64,000 bases of DNA, from assembly GCA_013176395.1 (NCBI GenBank), contig JABMLP010000024.1, positions 1-64,000 on the forward strand, written 5' to 3'. This DNA is from Venturia oleaginea (taxonomy: Eukaryota; Ascomycota; Dothideomycetes; Venturiales; Venturiaceae). Under the pieces are notes generated by a model. The model saw only the letters and a program-made list of their open reading frames with translations, was not told the DNA's origin and did not search any database. How positions within the stretch are numbered: the stretch's first letter is position 1; every line of letters begins with the position of its first letter. Shown in pieces: positions 43,347 through 53,220 of the stretch. A program made the translations under genes and the position numbers.

Positions 43347-45246
43347 CTACCACGCCTTAGCCATCCCCTCCTTCCAATCCCTCTGCATCCTAACAACTTT
43401 ATCACAATTCAAAAGACAAAGCGGATCCAACGCCGTCTTAACCCTCCTCATAAGATCAACCGTATTCTACCCCAACTCATGACTCAAATAATCTCTCTTA
43501 ACAAGTCCAACACCATGCTCACCCGTCGCCGTTCCCTCCATCTCAATAGCACGTTTAACCATATCATGCACAAGTGTTTCTGCCTTTTTCGCTTCGTCGG
43601 GTTTTGCTGGGTCGAAGAGGAGGATGGCGTGGAAATTACCGTCGCCGACGTGACCAACTATTGAACCTGTGAGGCCGGAGGCGGAGATGTCGGATTTTGT
43701 GATGTCGATTATGTCTGCGAGGCGGGAGATGGGGACGGCGACGTCGGTTGTCCAGACGCGCTCGTTCTCGTGTTTCTTTTGGGCCATCGTTGACCAGAGT
43801 GCTTCTTTGCGCGCGCTCCATAGTTCTGCTGCCTCCTCTTGAGATTTAGCGAATTCGAAGGTCTTTGAGCCAGTTGATTTGGCGAGTTTCTGGACGATGG
43901 AGATGTGTTCCTTCACCGATGAAGGCGTTCCAGCGAACTTGAAGAAGAGGGTCGGTGCTTCGGTCCAAGACCTCGAAGTCATATCTGCCTCGTTGATACA
44001 GCGCATCTGGACATCATCCAGAATCTCGATGGCAGCGATGGGTACCCCAGCACCGACGACTTTGAACACGCAGTCCGCTGCTTGTCTGACAGTACCAAAC
44101 GAGCAAACAGCCACAGATTCCTTCTGTGCCTTCGGTGTAACCTTCAAAGTAGCCTCCGTGACAAGTCCAAGAGTTCCCTCAGAACCAATAAACAGCCTTG
44201 TAAGATCGTACCCAGCCGAACTCTTCCGTGGTCTCTGCCTCGTCTTCACAATCGTTCCATCAGCCAGCACCATCGTAAGACTGAGAACCCAATCTTTCAT
44301 AGTCCCGTACCGATATGCATTCGTGCCCGAACATCCCGTACCAACCATGCCACCAATCTGAGCACCTGGGCCTGGATCCGGAGGAAAGAACAGCCCAACT
44401 TTCGCCAACTCGTCATTGAGTCTTTCCCAGTCAACTGCCGGCTGTACAACGACGTCGAGATCTTCCGTGTGTAGATTCAGAATCTTATCCATTCTCGCGA
44501 AATCGATGCAGATTCCTCCTCTTGTAGCTGCGAAATGACCTTCCAATGATGTGCCGCCAGAGTACGGTGTAACTGGTATCCGCCTCTCATGGCATACTTT
44601 CATAATGTTGCTAACTTGTTCGGTGGTAAGCGGTCGGACAACCATGAACGGCCGCTCGCTTTCCAGGGTATTATGTGACGACCATGAAGATCCCGAATGC
44701 GATTCCAAGGCTCCTTCATCGGTGATGACATTCTCTTTCCCAACAATATCCCTCATATCCGTCCACGCCGCCTGTAAATTCTGTTCCTTGACGTTATGAC
44801 TCGGAGGCGGCGCATCTTGTAGAGCTATCGTCGACGTCGTAGGAGCAGGTTTGAGCGACCATGCTTGTCCAAAGAAATAGCCCAGAGAGGAGAAGATAAT
44901 CACTCCTAGATACTTCAATCAGCATTGCCCTCCCTCGCTGCGTTTATAAATTTGCCATACCCATCCCCCACCCAAGAACCCGCCCACTATCACCCTGCGG
45001 TCTCGCATCCCGTATAGCAGCATACTTTGCGCGCTCCGCCTTCTCTTTCAAAACACGCTCATGCGTACTCTCAAACAACTGTCCTTTGAACGAAAATCCT
45101 TCGGTCTTGTTCTTGCTATCTTTACTCGCAAATCTCTTAGCAGCCAAACATTGTGACGCGAGAGGTCGCCGTAACCGTAGCGGTCTCGATATGCGGAGTA
45201 AAGATGAGGAAGAGCTCGACGGAGCAAAAGATGGAGGTCGCGACAT
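43347..45246 (-). pseudogene. DLD1: mitochondrial D-lactate dehydrogenase with in-frame TAG
   Basis: FAD enzyme oxidising D-lactate to pyruvate and passing electrons to cytochrome c in mitochondria. Exons 45246-44961 and 44905 onward; the 55-nt intron (GTATGG...CTAG) rebuilds LGWGMG-VIIFSSLGYFFGQ, a single membrane anchor after a Ser/Arg-rich presequence. The FAD_binding_4 domain (PYSGGTSLEGH, GTGCSGTNAYRYG, FIGSEGTLGLVT) and FAD-oxidase C domain (HVGDGNFH, GEHGVGLVKR) are complete. At 43469-43467 a TAG follows ...SHELG, yet the same frame then continues with well-conserved family sequence (NTVDLMRRVKTALDPL and CDKVVR) for 39 codons to a second TAG at 43347. Family members usually have Glu at the first TAG. 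Loss of the last 40 residues would likely damage the enzyme. Nonsense allele, readthrough or sequence error. Confidence 0.85.
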
Positions 45247-45505
45247 TGCGAAGCGAGGCCAAACGGAGTAGTCGTGTTTATCTGGCTGCGAGGGAGAATC
45301 GTGATCCTAATAGCATGGCAGGAACTGCTTAGCAATTATTATTCTCGGGCTCGAGAAAGCGGAGGTAGTCATCAGTCACGACATACCATGTAGACCCCAA
45401 AAAGCTCGAGTCCATGCACATCGCCAAGCTTTACTTTTATAAACTACACAAATACGGAGCTTGCCGTTCAGCCGACTGTGTAGCCTTCCCAATAACTTAT
45501 ATATA

Positions 45506-46553
45506 GCGTATTCCACCACCCGAACCGCCACACCACCCAACCCGTCAAAATATGCCAAGACTACCACTTACCTCATTATCTGATTATGTCTCAACAACAC
45601 AACTCGTTATTACTTGAACACGAAGGGAGACTTCAGCTTGCCCTCCAAGCCCTCCAAGCCGACCTATTCCGAAGCCAACGGGCTGCTGCGCGCGCCTTTA
45701 ACGTTAAACACCAGAACCTCTCTCTGATCGCGCCCGAGGAGTCCCATTTATCCTCGAAAAACTACCAAACGGTCGGAAACTTACCCTTACCGAGGAGCAA
45801 ACGCTTATCCAGTATATTCTCGACCTCAATTCGCGAGGATTTGCGCCCCAGCTGTGTGAGGTGGCAGATATGGCGGATAAACTACTGGGTATACGCGGTG
45901 GAGAGCCAGTAGGCAAAAACTGGGCTGAGAGATTCGTAACGCGCTCAGATGAGCTCAAGGTAGCAGCCTTCAATCTACGGCTACGTACCCCGCCAGAACC
46001 CCGTCTCCTAGAAACGCCGTGGCAGCCAAAGACTCTAAGCAATACTCATGAATTTGGATCCCAATCCAAGCTCGTAAGCGAGTCTTTTACTCGGTCACCA
46101 GTTACTGCGCAGGCAGGCTTTTCACAGCTTGTTAAAGGCGCTGAATTGATGCTGCACCAGAACGCCCTACTTGTTGCACGAAACCACGAGCTTGAAGAGC
46201 AATTGGCAGTAATGACGAAGCGAAAATCGCGTAAAAGAAAGCGGATCCAGCAAGGTGGTACTGTAGAGTATGGGACTGCTGCAGCGCAGGTAGCTGCTGA
46301 GGCGTCTGTCGCGCCTCAGGGATCAAAGAATGCTCGTAGTAGTAGTAGTCAAGAAAAAGCCCGACCAACTCAGAGGCGCTGTGGGAACTGCGGCGCGACT
46401 GGGCACAATGCGCGAACGTGTAAAAAAGATATTGAGATATCTTCTGAATCAGATAGCAGCACGACGGACTTAGAATCTATTGTTAATAGCGATTAAATTG
46501 AAGAGTCTTGGTCGTGCCAAGCCTTTTTGACCAGCTCGGTGGTGGAACACGTT
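45506..46553 (+). mobile_element. pogo-type element, deletion derivative (copy 4)
   Basis: 1048 bp. The ends GCGTATTCCACCACCC and ACGTGTTCCACCACC (complement of the right end) match copy 3 at 17635, with TA at 45504-45505 and 46554-46555. The interior lacks the whole DDE domain. It lies about 260 bp upstream of the D-lactate dehydrogenase start, inside its likely promoter. Confidence 0.88.
45586..46496 (+). pseudogene. pogo transposase remnant: DNA-binding head plus zinc knuckle
   Basis: The helix-turn-helix start (LALQALQADLFRSQRAAARAF) is followed by a frame slip near 45715-45860. The second frame (from 45861) joins ...TRSDELKVAAF directly to RTPPEPRLLETPWQPK, skipping all three catalytic motifs found in copy 3. 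It then keeps the basic coiled segment and an intact CCHC knuckle CGNCGATGHNARTC, ending at 46496. If expressed, the second frame alone would give a small zinc-knuckle protein of up to 211 residues. Confidence 0.85.
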
Positions 46554-46820
46554 AGTCGATAGGTAAGTATTGACGTCTTTTCTGCAAGTACTATAGAAGT
46601 ATTCGAACAATATTCGCTCGGGATTAGACATCATATTTTATTCTCAGCATATTATCTTTCTCCACGCTCCAAATTTAGAGGACACCAACAATCCCAAGCT
46701 AATATTATAAATCATGGACAGCCCCTTTATAGTCCCGGAAGTCGCGTACGAATATTCACGGATTCATTACACAGTTGCCTTTCAATTAGCAAAGTCGATA
46801 CTCATAGTTGGCAAAGATGA
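46554..46820. other. spacer after pogo copy 4
   Basis: No gene seen; AT-rich flank of the deleted transposon. Confidence 0.45.
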
Positions 46821-47690
46821 TCATGTCTGAGAAACGCACGCTACAATATTTACAAACTTCAGTGCAAAAGAGTAAGATACACCAATGATAGTATCTAAAG
46901 CAAATCCATCCCGCGCCCACTGCCTCTTAGGAAAGTGCGAAAGTAAACCACCTCCGACCATCTTCCAAAGTTCAAACTTACAATACGAATACATCTCTTG
47001 AAATATGTCACTATCGCTTGGAGAGTTGCACATCACAAGTTCGGGAAAACCATTTGTAAAGAAGGTCAATTCATTACATGTATCGCTCTTATCAAAACAT
47101 GTGTAACCAAACCTGGGTATCAGTGAACCATCCAACAACCGATGCTAATCCAATCGCCATTACTTCAACGGCCGCAGACCAACTGGATGAGGCCGCATAC
47201 TGAACGGATAGGACCATGGTGTTAACAATTCCCACGCGCTCGTATCGCTTATCGATACTGGCTCCATGTCCTCCTTATCCACGTCTTGCCGACCCTCGCA
47301 GATGACAGGGGTAATGATGATTGAAGGTACAATCACGGTAAGGTCTCCAACATCGCGCCTCCGTGGGTTTGGGGTCGTGATTCTGCTTGCGCTTTCGACG
47401 AGGTCTCCAGTATCGCAGCTGCGAGGTTCGAGTGTCGTATTTTCGCCTTTTCTTTCCATGTCCATCCTGAGTGTTTCCTGTTTCAAAGTGAGTTGTTCTA
47501 ATGCTTGATCCAGGCTCAAACGACCCAAGGCCGTTCCGGTTGGTGGAATGAAATGTTCTTCCATCATCGGTTCTTCAAAGTTGTATATGCTCACGGCCCA
47601 AGACTCGCCCATCTCCTGACACCGCATGCAGGTCTTACACGGTGAGGATCGTATACGCGCCGATCGTGGAGAAGCAGCTAAATCAACCAT
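46821..47690 (-). CDS. possible gene immediately downstream of GCN5
   Basis: A frame of 176 residues begins with ATG at 47690-47688, directly abutting the GCN5 stop (TAA-ATG with no gap), and ends at 47160. It has a CxxC pair in KTCMRCQEMG and a Leu/Glu helix. A second frame in the same phase, 47138-46821, shows a Cys-rich then hydrophobic pattern (YCKFELWKMVGGGLLSHFP). Two stops separate them, so an intron would be needed; I found only weak candidates. Could be one small gene or two meaningless frames. Confidence 0.3.
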
Positions 47691-49003
47691 TTAGCCATCT
47701 ACGAATTGATCTGGCTCCAGGTGACTCCACTCAGGTACCGCTTTGATCTGCTGCCACATGAACTTCTCGAGGCGGTTTGCGGCCTTTGCGTACGGCGTTG
47801 TTTCGTTGTTGTACTTTCTGCAATTGACATAAATCAGCCTTGCGTCACGGATGAAGTCTTCTGGTGTCGCGTAGGAATCGTTTTCGTGCTTCTCCTCCAT
47901 TGTGGCCAGATCCATGGGCTGTACGATGACATCGTAGTAGTCAGGTACCTCATCTTTGTTGACCGGCTGCTGAAATGGCCATGCATTGGTGTTGTTCTGC
48001 ATGTCATTTAGCAGATGTAATAGTTGGTTGTAGTTGGGACCGTGTTTCGGTGCTCTTGCCAGTGCGTCCATGTCCGGCGACCAACCGCTAGCCTTGATAG
48101 CGGGAATCGACATGGGGTCGACCGCCTTGACGCCATTCTTCCACTCCGGAGGCGGTTGATGAACGACATGCGACTTGCTGACGGATCGAATCTTTGCCAT
48201 AACTGCCTCTTTCTGCTTGGCAAGCATCCGTCCCGCCTCCAAATATCGTATCCGCGGCAGCATTGTACATTGCATGATCGTGCCACCCTCATAGTCCTTG
48301 ATATATCCCATCCACTTCGGTTTGTCCAGAGTGATCTCCTTTGTGAAGCCTTGCTTTTTGAAGTATCCAATGGCGTAATTGTCGGCATAGGTGAGGAAAT
48401 GCATGACGTCTGAGGTGCCTTTGACGTAGTCCTTCAGATGATTCATCAGATGTGCTCCGTAGCCTTTGACTTGCTGGTCTGAAGAGATGGCACAAAAGAC
48501 GATTTCAGCGAATTGGCGGCCTTTGAATGGTCGGTAGGTAATGCCTCCCACCACCTCCATTGGCTTCTTGACGATTGCCATGGACAAATGTGTTCGATCG
48601 TAGACAAGGCGAGCTATGTAGTCTTTCGGCATCTTGGGTAGCTGTTTTTGAAATATGCATTTGAGGCCCGTGAGGATAATCGTGCTGTCTTGCTTTCCGT
48701 CGTTGTTCACCACCCGAACTCAATCACACCTGTCCTTTCTTCTATGACTGCCGGCTTTTCGGGGTACTTGACAGCCTTCAGGCCACCAGGACCTGGAGTA
48801 CCGTTCGCTGGAGAGTGGGACTTGATTCGTTTCGCGGGACTACCAACGTCTGGCATGTCCGAGTCTTCGTCGGCTTTGCGCTTCGCTGGAGCGTTTTTGT
48901 CAGTGACTCGGATCTTGAGGAGTACCATGATGGAGATATGAATATATTATGGTGAAAGGAGGATGTTCTTACCTGGGTCTTCCTTGATAACTATGGGAGC
49001 CAT
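47691..49003 (-). CDS. GCN5: GCN5 histone acetyltransferase, with a one-base frame break
   Basis: Catalytic subunit of SAGA/ADA that acetylates histone H3 in the nucleus. The first exon 49003-48973 ([10 protein letters not shown]) is spliced over a 66-nt intron to 48906; a start at 48928 (MVLLK) is an alternative. The N-terminus is Lys-rich. The GNAT domain shows the catalytic Glu in [10 protein letters not shown] and the acetyl-CoA loop [10 protein letters not shown]. The bromodomain is at the C-terminus ([37 protein letters not shown]). Near 48709-48713 the frame changes: the first part reads ...VIEF-GW-stop while the conserved continuation RVVNNDGK lies one frame over. The known family sequence IEFRVVNND shows that one base, probably a C in TTCCGGG, is missing. 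No intron can explain it because both coding parts abut. Confidence 0.9.
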
Positions 49004-49794
49004 GTTTAGCCGTGTTGCAGCAGCTGTTAGCCAGCAGTCGTGTTACGTGTGTTTGTGGATTGGCCTGATGTCGGGAATGCGCGAGTTTCGCGATTACAGC
49101 CGGTCTGAATAGCTGTCTCTCAAAGGGAATCTCCGGCAGGAACCCTCAAGAGTTGCCCAAACAGATGTCGATAGAGAAAGCACGCTTGGTAGAGCAGGTA
49201 TAATGCAGGTGGCACGGAGATCCGCCGAGTGCGGCGAAACTTCGAGAGTTCGAGGGAGGCACAAGATTTATGACGCGCAAAGCAAGATGATGGTGATGAA
49301 TTTCTATCCATTTGGCTACATAGATTGCCGGGAAGTCTACGAGATTTAATCAAAGGAGAGTTATTGCGGAAGCTTCAGTGTTGAGTGAATCCAAGAGCAG
49401 AGATGGTTCAAGAGCGGACCATCTACAGTGGCAACCGGCGCATGAGATTCGCACTGAATCAAAAGGTCTACGATACGATGTAAGCTCGGTATATATCTGG
49501 TGGCTTATTTGCAATGGCAGAGATTATGATTAGAAACACTGGGAGACAATAATCGTTTGTCGTAACTCTAGTCGTGAATCGTCGACAACCTTATGGTAGA
49601 CAGCTTCTGTATTTATAGTCATTTCTGACCTAGTCTAGCCGTATCTAACCCTATCCATTGGACAGTCTTCTCGGCGGCAGCCGGTATTCTATCCCAGGGA
49701 CTCTAGCATCTCGAGATCTCCACGTACTCTTCAAACACTCTGAAGCTCAGCATTCACACAATTCCGACGCCGAAAGTCACTCATTGCCAGATCC
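49004..49794. other. divergent promoter between GCN5 and OST5
   Basis: 790 bp shared by two divergent housekeeping genes. No coding sequence. CT-rich segments precede the OST5 start. Confidence 0.5.
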
Positions 49795-50132
49795 ATGTCT
49801 TCAGCTGATCTACTACAAGTCTGGGAGGCTGCAAAAGCTACCCCATTCTCTCCACAAGTCGAAAAGGAGAGCCAGTTCTTCGTCGCGTCTCTCTTGCTCT
49901 CCACGGCCTTCATTCTCTCAGGCGTCTTCCTCCTCAGTACGTCTTTGCAGCAGGGTCAACGCGTCTTTATACTGACCTTCTTAGATCGATCCATCCTCAC
50001 GCTCCCATTGCTCGGAATTCCAGCCTCGTTGGCATTTGGGTGAGTCGTGAGAGCACTTGTAATAGTTCCGCAATTGACATTACTAGATTCGGCTCTGTCT
50101 ACATGATTTGCGCTGTCGGCGTATACGTCTAG
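49795..50132 (+). CDS. OST5: oligosaccharyltransferase subunit Ost5/TMEM258
   Basis: Small non-catalytic subunit of the ER oligosaccharyltransferase, which transfers N-glycans to nascent proteins. Three exons, 49795-49936, 49985-50039 and 50087-50132, give 80 residues. Introns: 48 nt (GTACGT...TTAG) and 47 nt (GTGAGT...ACTAG). The protein has a short hydrophilic head (DLLQVWEAAKATPF), a first membrane helix (FFVASLLLSTAFILSGVFLL), a short polar loop and a second helix ending in FGSVYMICAVGVYV. Two helices, the length and the terminal GVYV match yeast Ost5 and animal TMEM258. The gene is easy to miss because every exon is short. Confidence 0.85.
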
Positions 50133-50262
50133 AATCTCCTTCACACAGCTCCCTCACCAACACCTGTACCATAGATCCAATGATTTGACGACCCAAGCTA
50201 TATCGAGCTACAATACCAAACCTTTACCTCTTCACACTCTCCCAAACTCTCACACGCCCAGC

Positions 50263-51306
50263 ATGTCCCAATCCGATCTTCCAATGTTCAATGCCCTGTC
50301 GGGGTCCGCTCGTCAGCTCTTTCTCCTCCTGCGATGCATCAGTTTCTCTCCAAAAGTCCAGGTTCAAATAACCGAAGATGGTCTTCGTTTCGGTGTAGAG
50401 GAATCCAGCGTCTTGGAAGGCATGGTATTCTTGGAAAAATCCCTGTTCACCACTTTCCAATTCAACGCGCCGCCTCCATCCTCGCCCTCTTCTGAATCCT
50501 CCAATTCAGCTGCTGATGCATCCACACCAACATTCTCTATTTCTCTGCCGTCCCTCTTGGAAACTCTGCAAATATTCGGCTCCTCGGAGCCGAAACCCAA
50601 CCCTTACAACCGTGGTGACCCCTTTACTGGCAACGCTTTCTCGAACCAGGTGCTAGGTATTTCTGGCTCCTGTCGACTGAGTTATGAGGCTGCCGGCGAT
50701 CCTCTCTCTGTGGTTCTGGAAGAGTCAAGTATCCGTACAACGTGCGAATTGGTGACCTACAAACCATCATTCACATGCGACATTCCATTTGCACGCGAAG
50801 CCCTCACTCTCAAAGTCATCATGCGCGCCTCATATCTGTTTGACGCCATCGCCGAGCTCAGCACCTCAAGTCCTGACCGAGTTAGTCTTGCTGCCAGTCA
50901 CTCAACATTCACACTTGCAGCAGCAAGTACTATGGGAAGTGCAGTGGTGGCTTTCCACAGGGACTCTAGACAGCCATTCAAGTCAGCCTCCACAACGAGT
51001 ACGACCAATGGAGATGGCTCCGAAAATGCAGGAACCGGCACTGGACTTTTGGAGACATTTACTGTACCTGGTGGCACCTTCTCACAGACGTACAAATTCT
51101 CACACATCGCTGCCACCAAAAAAGCACTTGCCGCAGCTACCAAGGTCAGTATTCGGGCCGACGATCAGGGTGTGTTGAGTCTGCAGTTTATGATTGAAAA
51201 CCTGGAAGGCGGCGGTGTTAGTTTTGTTGACTTCAGATTTATTCCGCTCATAGGTGAGGAAGGCGACGAGGATGAGGCTGGAGACAACGAAAATGAAGAG
51301 GAATAA
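50263..51306 (+). CDS. RAD1: checkpoint clamp subunit Rad1 (9-1-1 complex)
   Basis: Intronless, 347 residues from the ATG at 50263; earlier in-frame codons from 50185 look untranslated. Rad1 forms a PCNA-like ring with Rad9 and Hus1 that loads at DNA damage and activates the Mec1/ATR kinase. The sequence shows the two-domain clamp pattern: N-terminal LFLLLRCISFSPKVQVQITEDGLRFGVEESSVLEG, SCRLSYEAAGDPLSVVLEE before the interdomain connector, and C-terminal KVSIRADDQGVLSLQFMIE followed by VSFVDFRFIPL. Low-complexity inserts (Ser/Pro near 92-110, Thr/Ser/Gly near 265-285) lengthen loops. The acidic tail is typical of fungal members. It begins only 130 bp after OST5. Confidence 0.92.
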   Translation: MSQSDLPMFNALSGSARQLFLLLRCISFSPKVQVQITEDGLRFGVEESSVLEGMVFLEKSLFTTFQFNAPPPSSPSSESSNSAADASTPTFSISLPSLLETLQIFGSSEPKPNPYNRGDPFTGNAFSNQVLGISGSCRLSYEAAGDPLSVVLEESSIRTTCELVTYKPSFTCDIPFAREALTLKVIMRASYLFDAIAELSTSSPDRVSLAASHSTFTLAAASTMGSAVVAFHRDSRQPFKSASTTSTTNGDGSENAGTGTGLLETFTVPGGTFSQTYKFSHIAATKKALAAATKVSIRADDQGVLSLQFMIENLEGGGVSFVDFRFIPLIGEEGDEDEAGDNENEEE

Positions 51307-51951
51307 TCTCGTTGCCAATACGGTCTGTGAAAATGACTTGAGATTTCTTTGTCCGTTGTCAAGTCCGTACGATCTCCTTCTCTTTTCAGATTCCTAGTTC
51401 TACGTCTGTCACTGTGGGAATTTCGTCAAACTGGGCGCTCGCTAACCCATTGCAATATTAAACTTGGACGGACTTCACTCTCACCATCGATGAAAATGCT
51501 CTTGTGTTATGGTATGTACATTGCCATTTTATAGTGTCTTGATCAGATGGACAACGCTGAGTTTGTCAGTTACATAGATATTTGGATTCTATCGACCCAA
51601 TCTTGATCGTTTACGACAAACATTGCATTGTTGCTTTGTCGACTGTTTGTGTCACCCGCATACGTGGGTGTAACGTACCTATCTACACATGATACCCTCT
51701 GAGCAATCACCATTCACAAACGCGCGCGTACAGATATTTCCCCCTTATTGACCACCAAAACTGACTTCTGTTAAATTTGTTGTTCCCATAGAGAATCGCA
51801 ATTTCACAATCACTATCTTATACCCCTTCCCGCACACAAACACTACTAATTGCGAAGATGTTCTTACAGCAACTTTACAAGTATCAAGTATCACAGACTT
51901 CAACACGCAACGCAGCACGCACCCTTTTTTCAATAGTACTTTAGAATCAAC
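51307..51951. other. intergenic region
   Basis: Between two plus-strand genes. No supported coding or RNA feature. Confidence 0.5.
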
Positions 51952-53220
51952 ATGAATGACGCAGATGATGAAAGAACTCGTCTAATGCAAACACTTGTAC
52001 CATACCAGTCTGTTCGAAGGAGACGACGTCGAATAGATCCTTTCCCACCACCTCTTCCAGCGAACCAGGTTCAAGGAGGACAAAGGCGAGAAGGAAGATT
52101 AACGATGTTGAGGATTCTTTGGCCTGTTTGTTTGTTGCTTGGCGGTAGGACGACGAAGGCTGGGAGGTTGGGTGTGGGGCAGTTTGTTAGGGGGAGTAAT
52201 GGGTATGTTTGATTCTCCTTTACCTATCTTATCCTGGGATAGAGCGATTTGGGTTTTGAAAGGAGAGGTTGTGGTGGGTTCTTTGACAGATAGGGACGCT
52301 TTTTCATGGTGTGGAGTGGTGATTCTTACATGGGAAATGGCATTTTTGCTAATCATGGTCCTAGATATATTTACAAAATCGTCGATTTGGTGAATACGAG
52401 GGATCAAACTTTAATCACAACGTATCATGAAATCATGGGGCAGGAATCTTTCTTGGTTGCGTCGTGGGAGGCTATTGAGACTGTCAAGGAGGGGGCGAGG
52501 GAGGGGGAGGGATCAGGGGGCGATATATCTTCTGGTGAGACGTCACGGTCGGAGTCTGAGGAAGATGTTGCGAGTGTGATGACGAGTATTCATCGTGGTG
52601 GTGAGAGAGGGGAGGTGGGAGTGGGAGAGGGAGAGGGAGAGGGAGTGGGAGATGGAGTGGGAGAGGGAGATTATGGACAAGGGATACAGATGGCGGTTAG
52701 AAGGAGAGTAGCAACTGATCGCACGGGCAATAGCGATGGTGGGAGAGCTCGACGAGAGAGTCTTCTGACGGGGAGCGAGAATACTAGACGTGTTATGATG
52801 GCGCCCATGTATACACAACGGAGTAGAGGGGTCGGAGGCTTTGATGGGGTGAATTCGAGAGATGCGAGTGTCATTCTGCGGCCACGGGCTGAGGAAGCTT
52901 CGCTGAAGACCGCTGCTGGAGGGGGAGAGGGGGAAATGGGTAGAAGTAGGAGGTCTAGTACTGCGAGTGCAGAGTCCTATCGTGGATTGTGGGGGTTGTT
53001 ACAGGGGTTTCAGATTAGGCAAAGGGGAGAGGAAAGTGGGAATGAGAGTAGTGGCAAGAGTGGTGATGGGGATGGTGAAAGCGGTAACAGTGGCGAGAGC
53101 TCGGCTGGGACGTTATTAGGGCGGTCTAGCATGGGAGAAACGTTTGTGCATGAGTGGAGTGTTGTTGAGAAGAGGAGGGCTGGGGATGAGGATGATTTGA
53201 GTTTTGATTGTCGTTTTTGA
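51952..53220 (+). CDS. hypothetical low-complexity protein
   Basis: Two exons, 51952-52202 and 52365-53220, joined in phase 2 over a 162-nt intron (GTATGT...GCTAATCATGGTCCTAG), giving 368 residues. The junction reads RGSNGYIYKIVDLVN. The N-terminal 80 residues are highly basic (six consecutive Arg-type residues near 22-27), with a hydrophobic stretch near 53-66 that may be a membrane anchor. A short structured part (YHEIMGQESFLVASWEAIE) is followed by 230 residues of Gly/Glu/Ser/Arg low complexity, including a GE-rich block encoded by a GGAGAG-type repeat at 52600-52675. No family recognised. Confidence 0.55.
52600..52675 (+). repeat. GGAGAG-type coding microsatellite
   Basis: Imperfect GGAGAG/GGAGTG hexamers in frame, encoding alternating Gly-Glu and Gly-Val. 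Slippage in hexamers preserves frame. Confidence 0.8.

Noticed and set aside
43440..43470. Intron at the TAG of D-lactate dehydrogenase (GTAGAA donor)
   Set aside because: Family sequence resumes in the same frame at the very next codon, so splicing would remove conserved residues.
39419..44918. Secondary-metabolite gene cluster around the second MFS transporter
   Set aside because: No synthase, regulator or tailoring enzymes nearby; neighbours are a membrane protein and D-lactate dehydrogenase.
48700..48730. Intron explaining the GCN5 frame change
   Set aside because: Conserved coding sequence abuts directly on both sides of the change, leaving no room for an intron.
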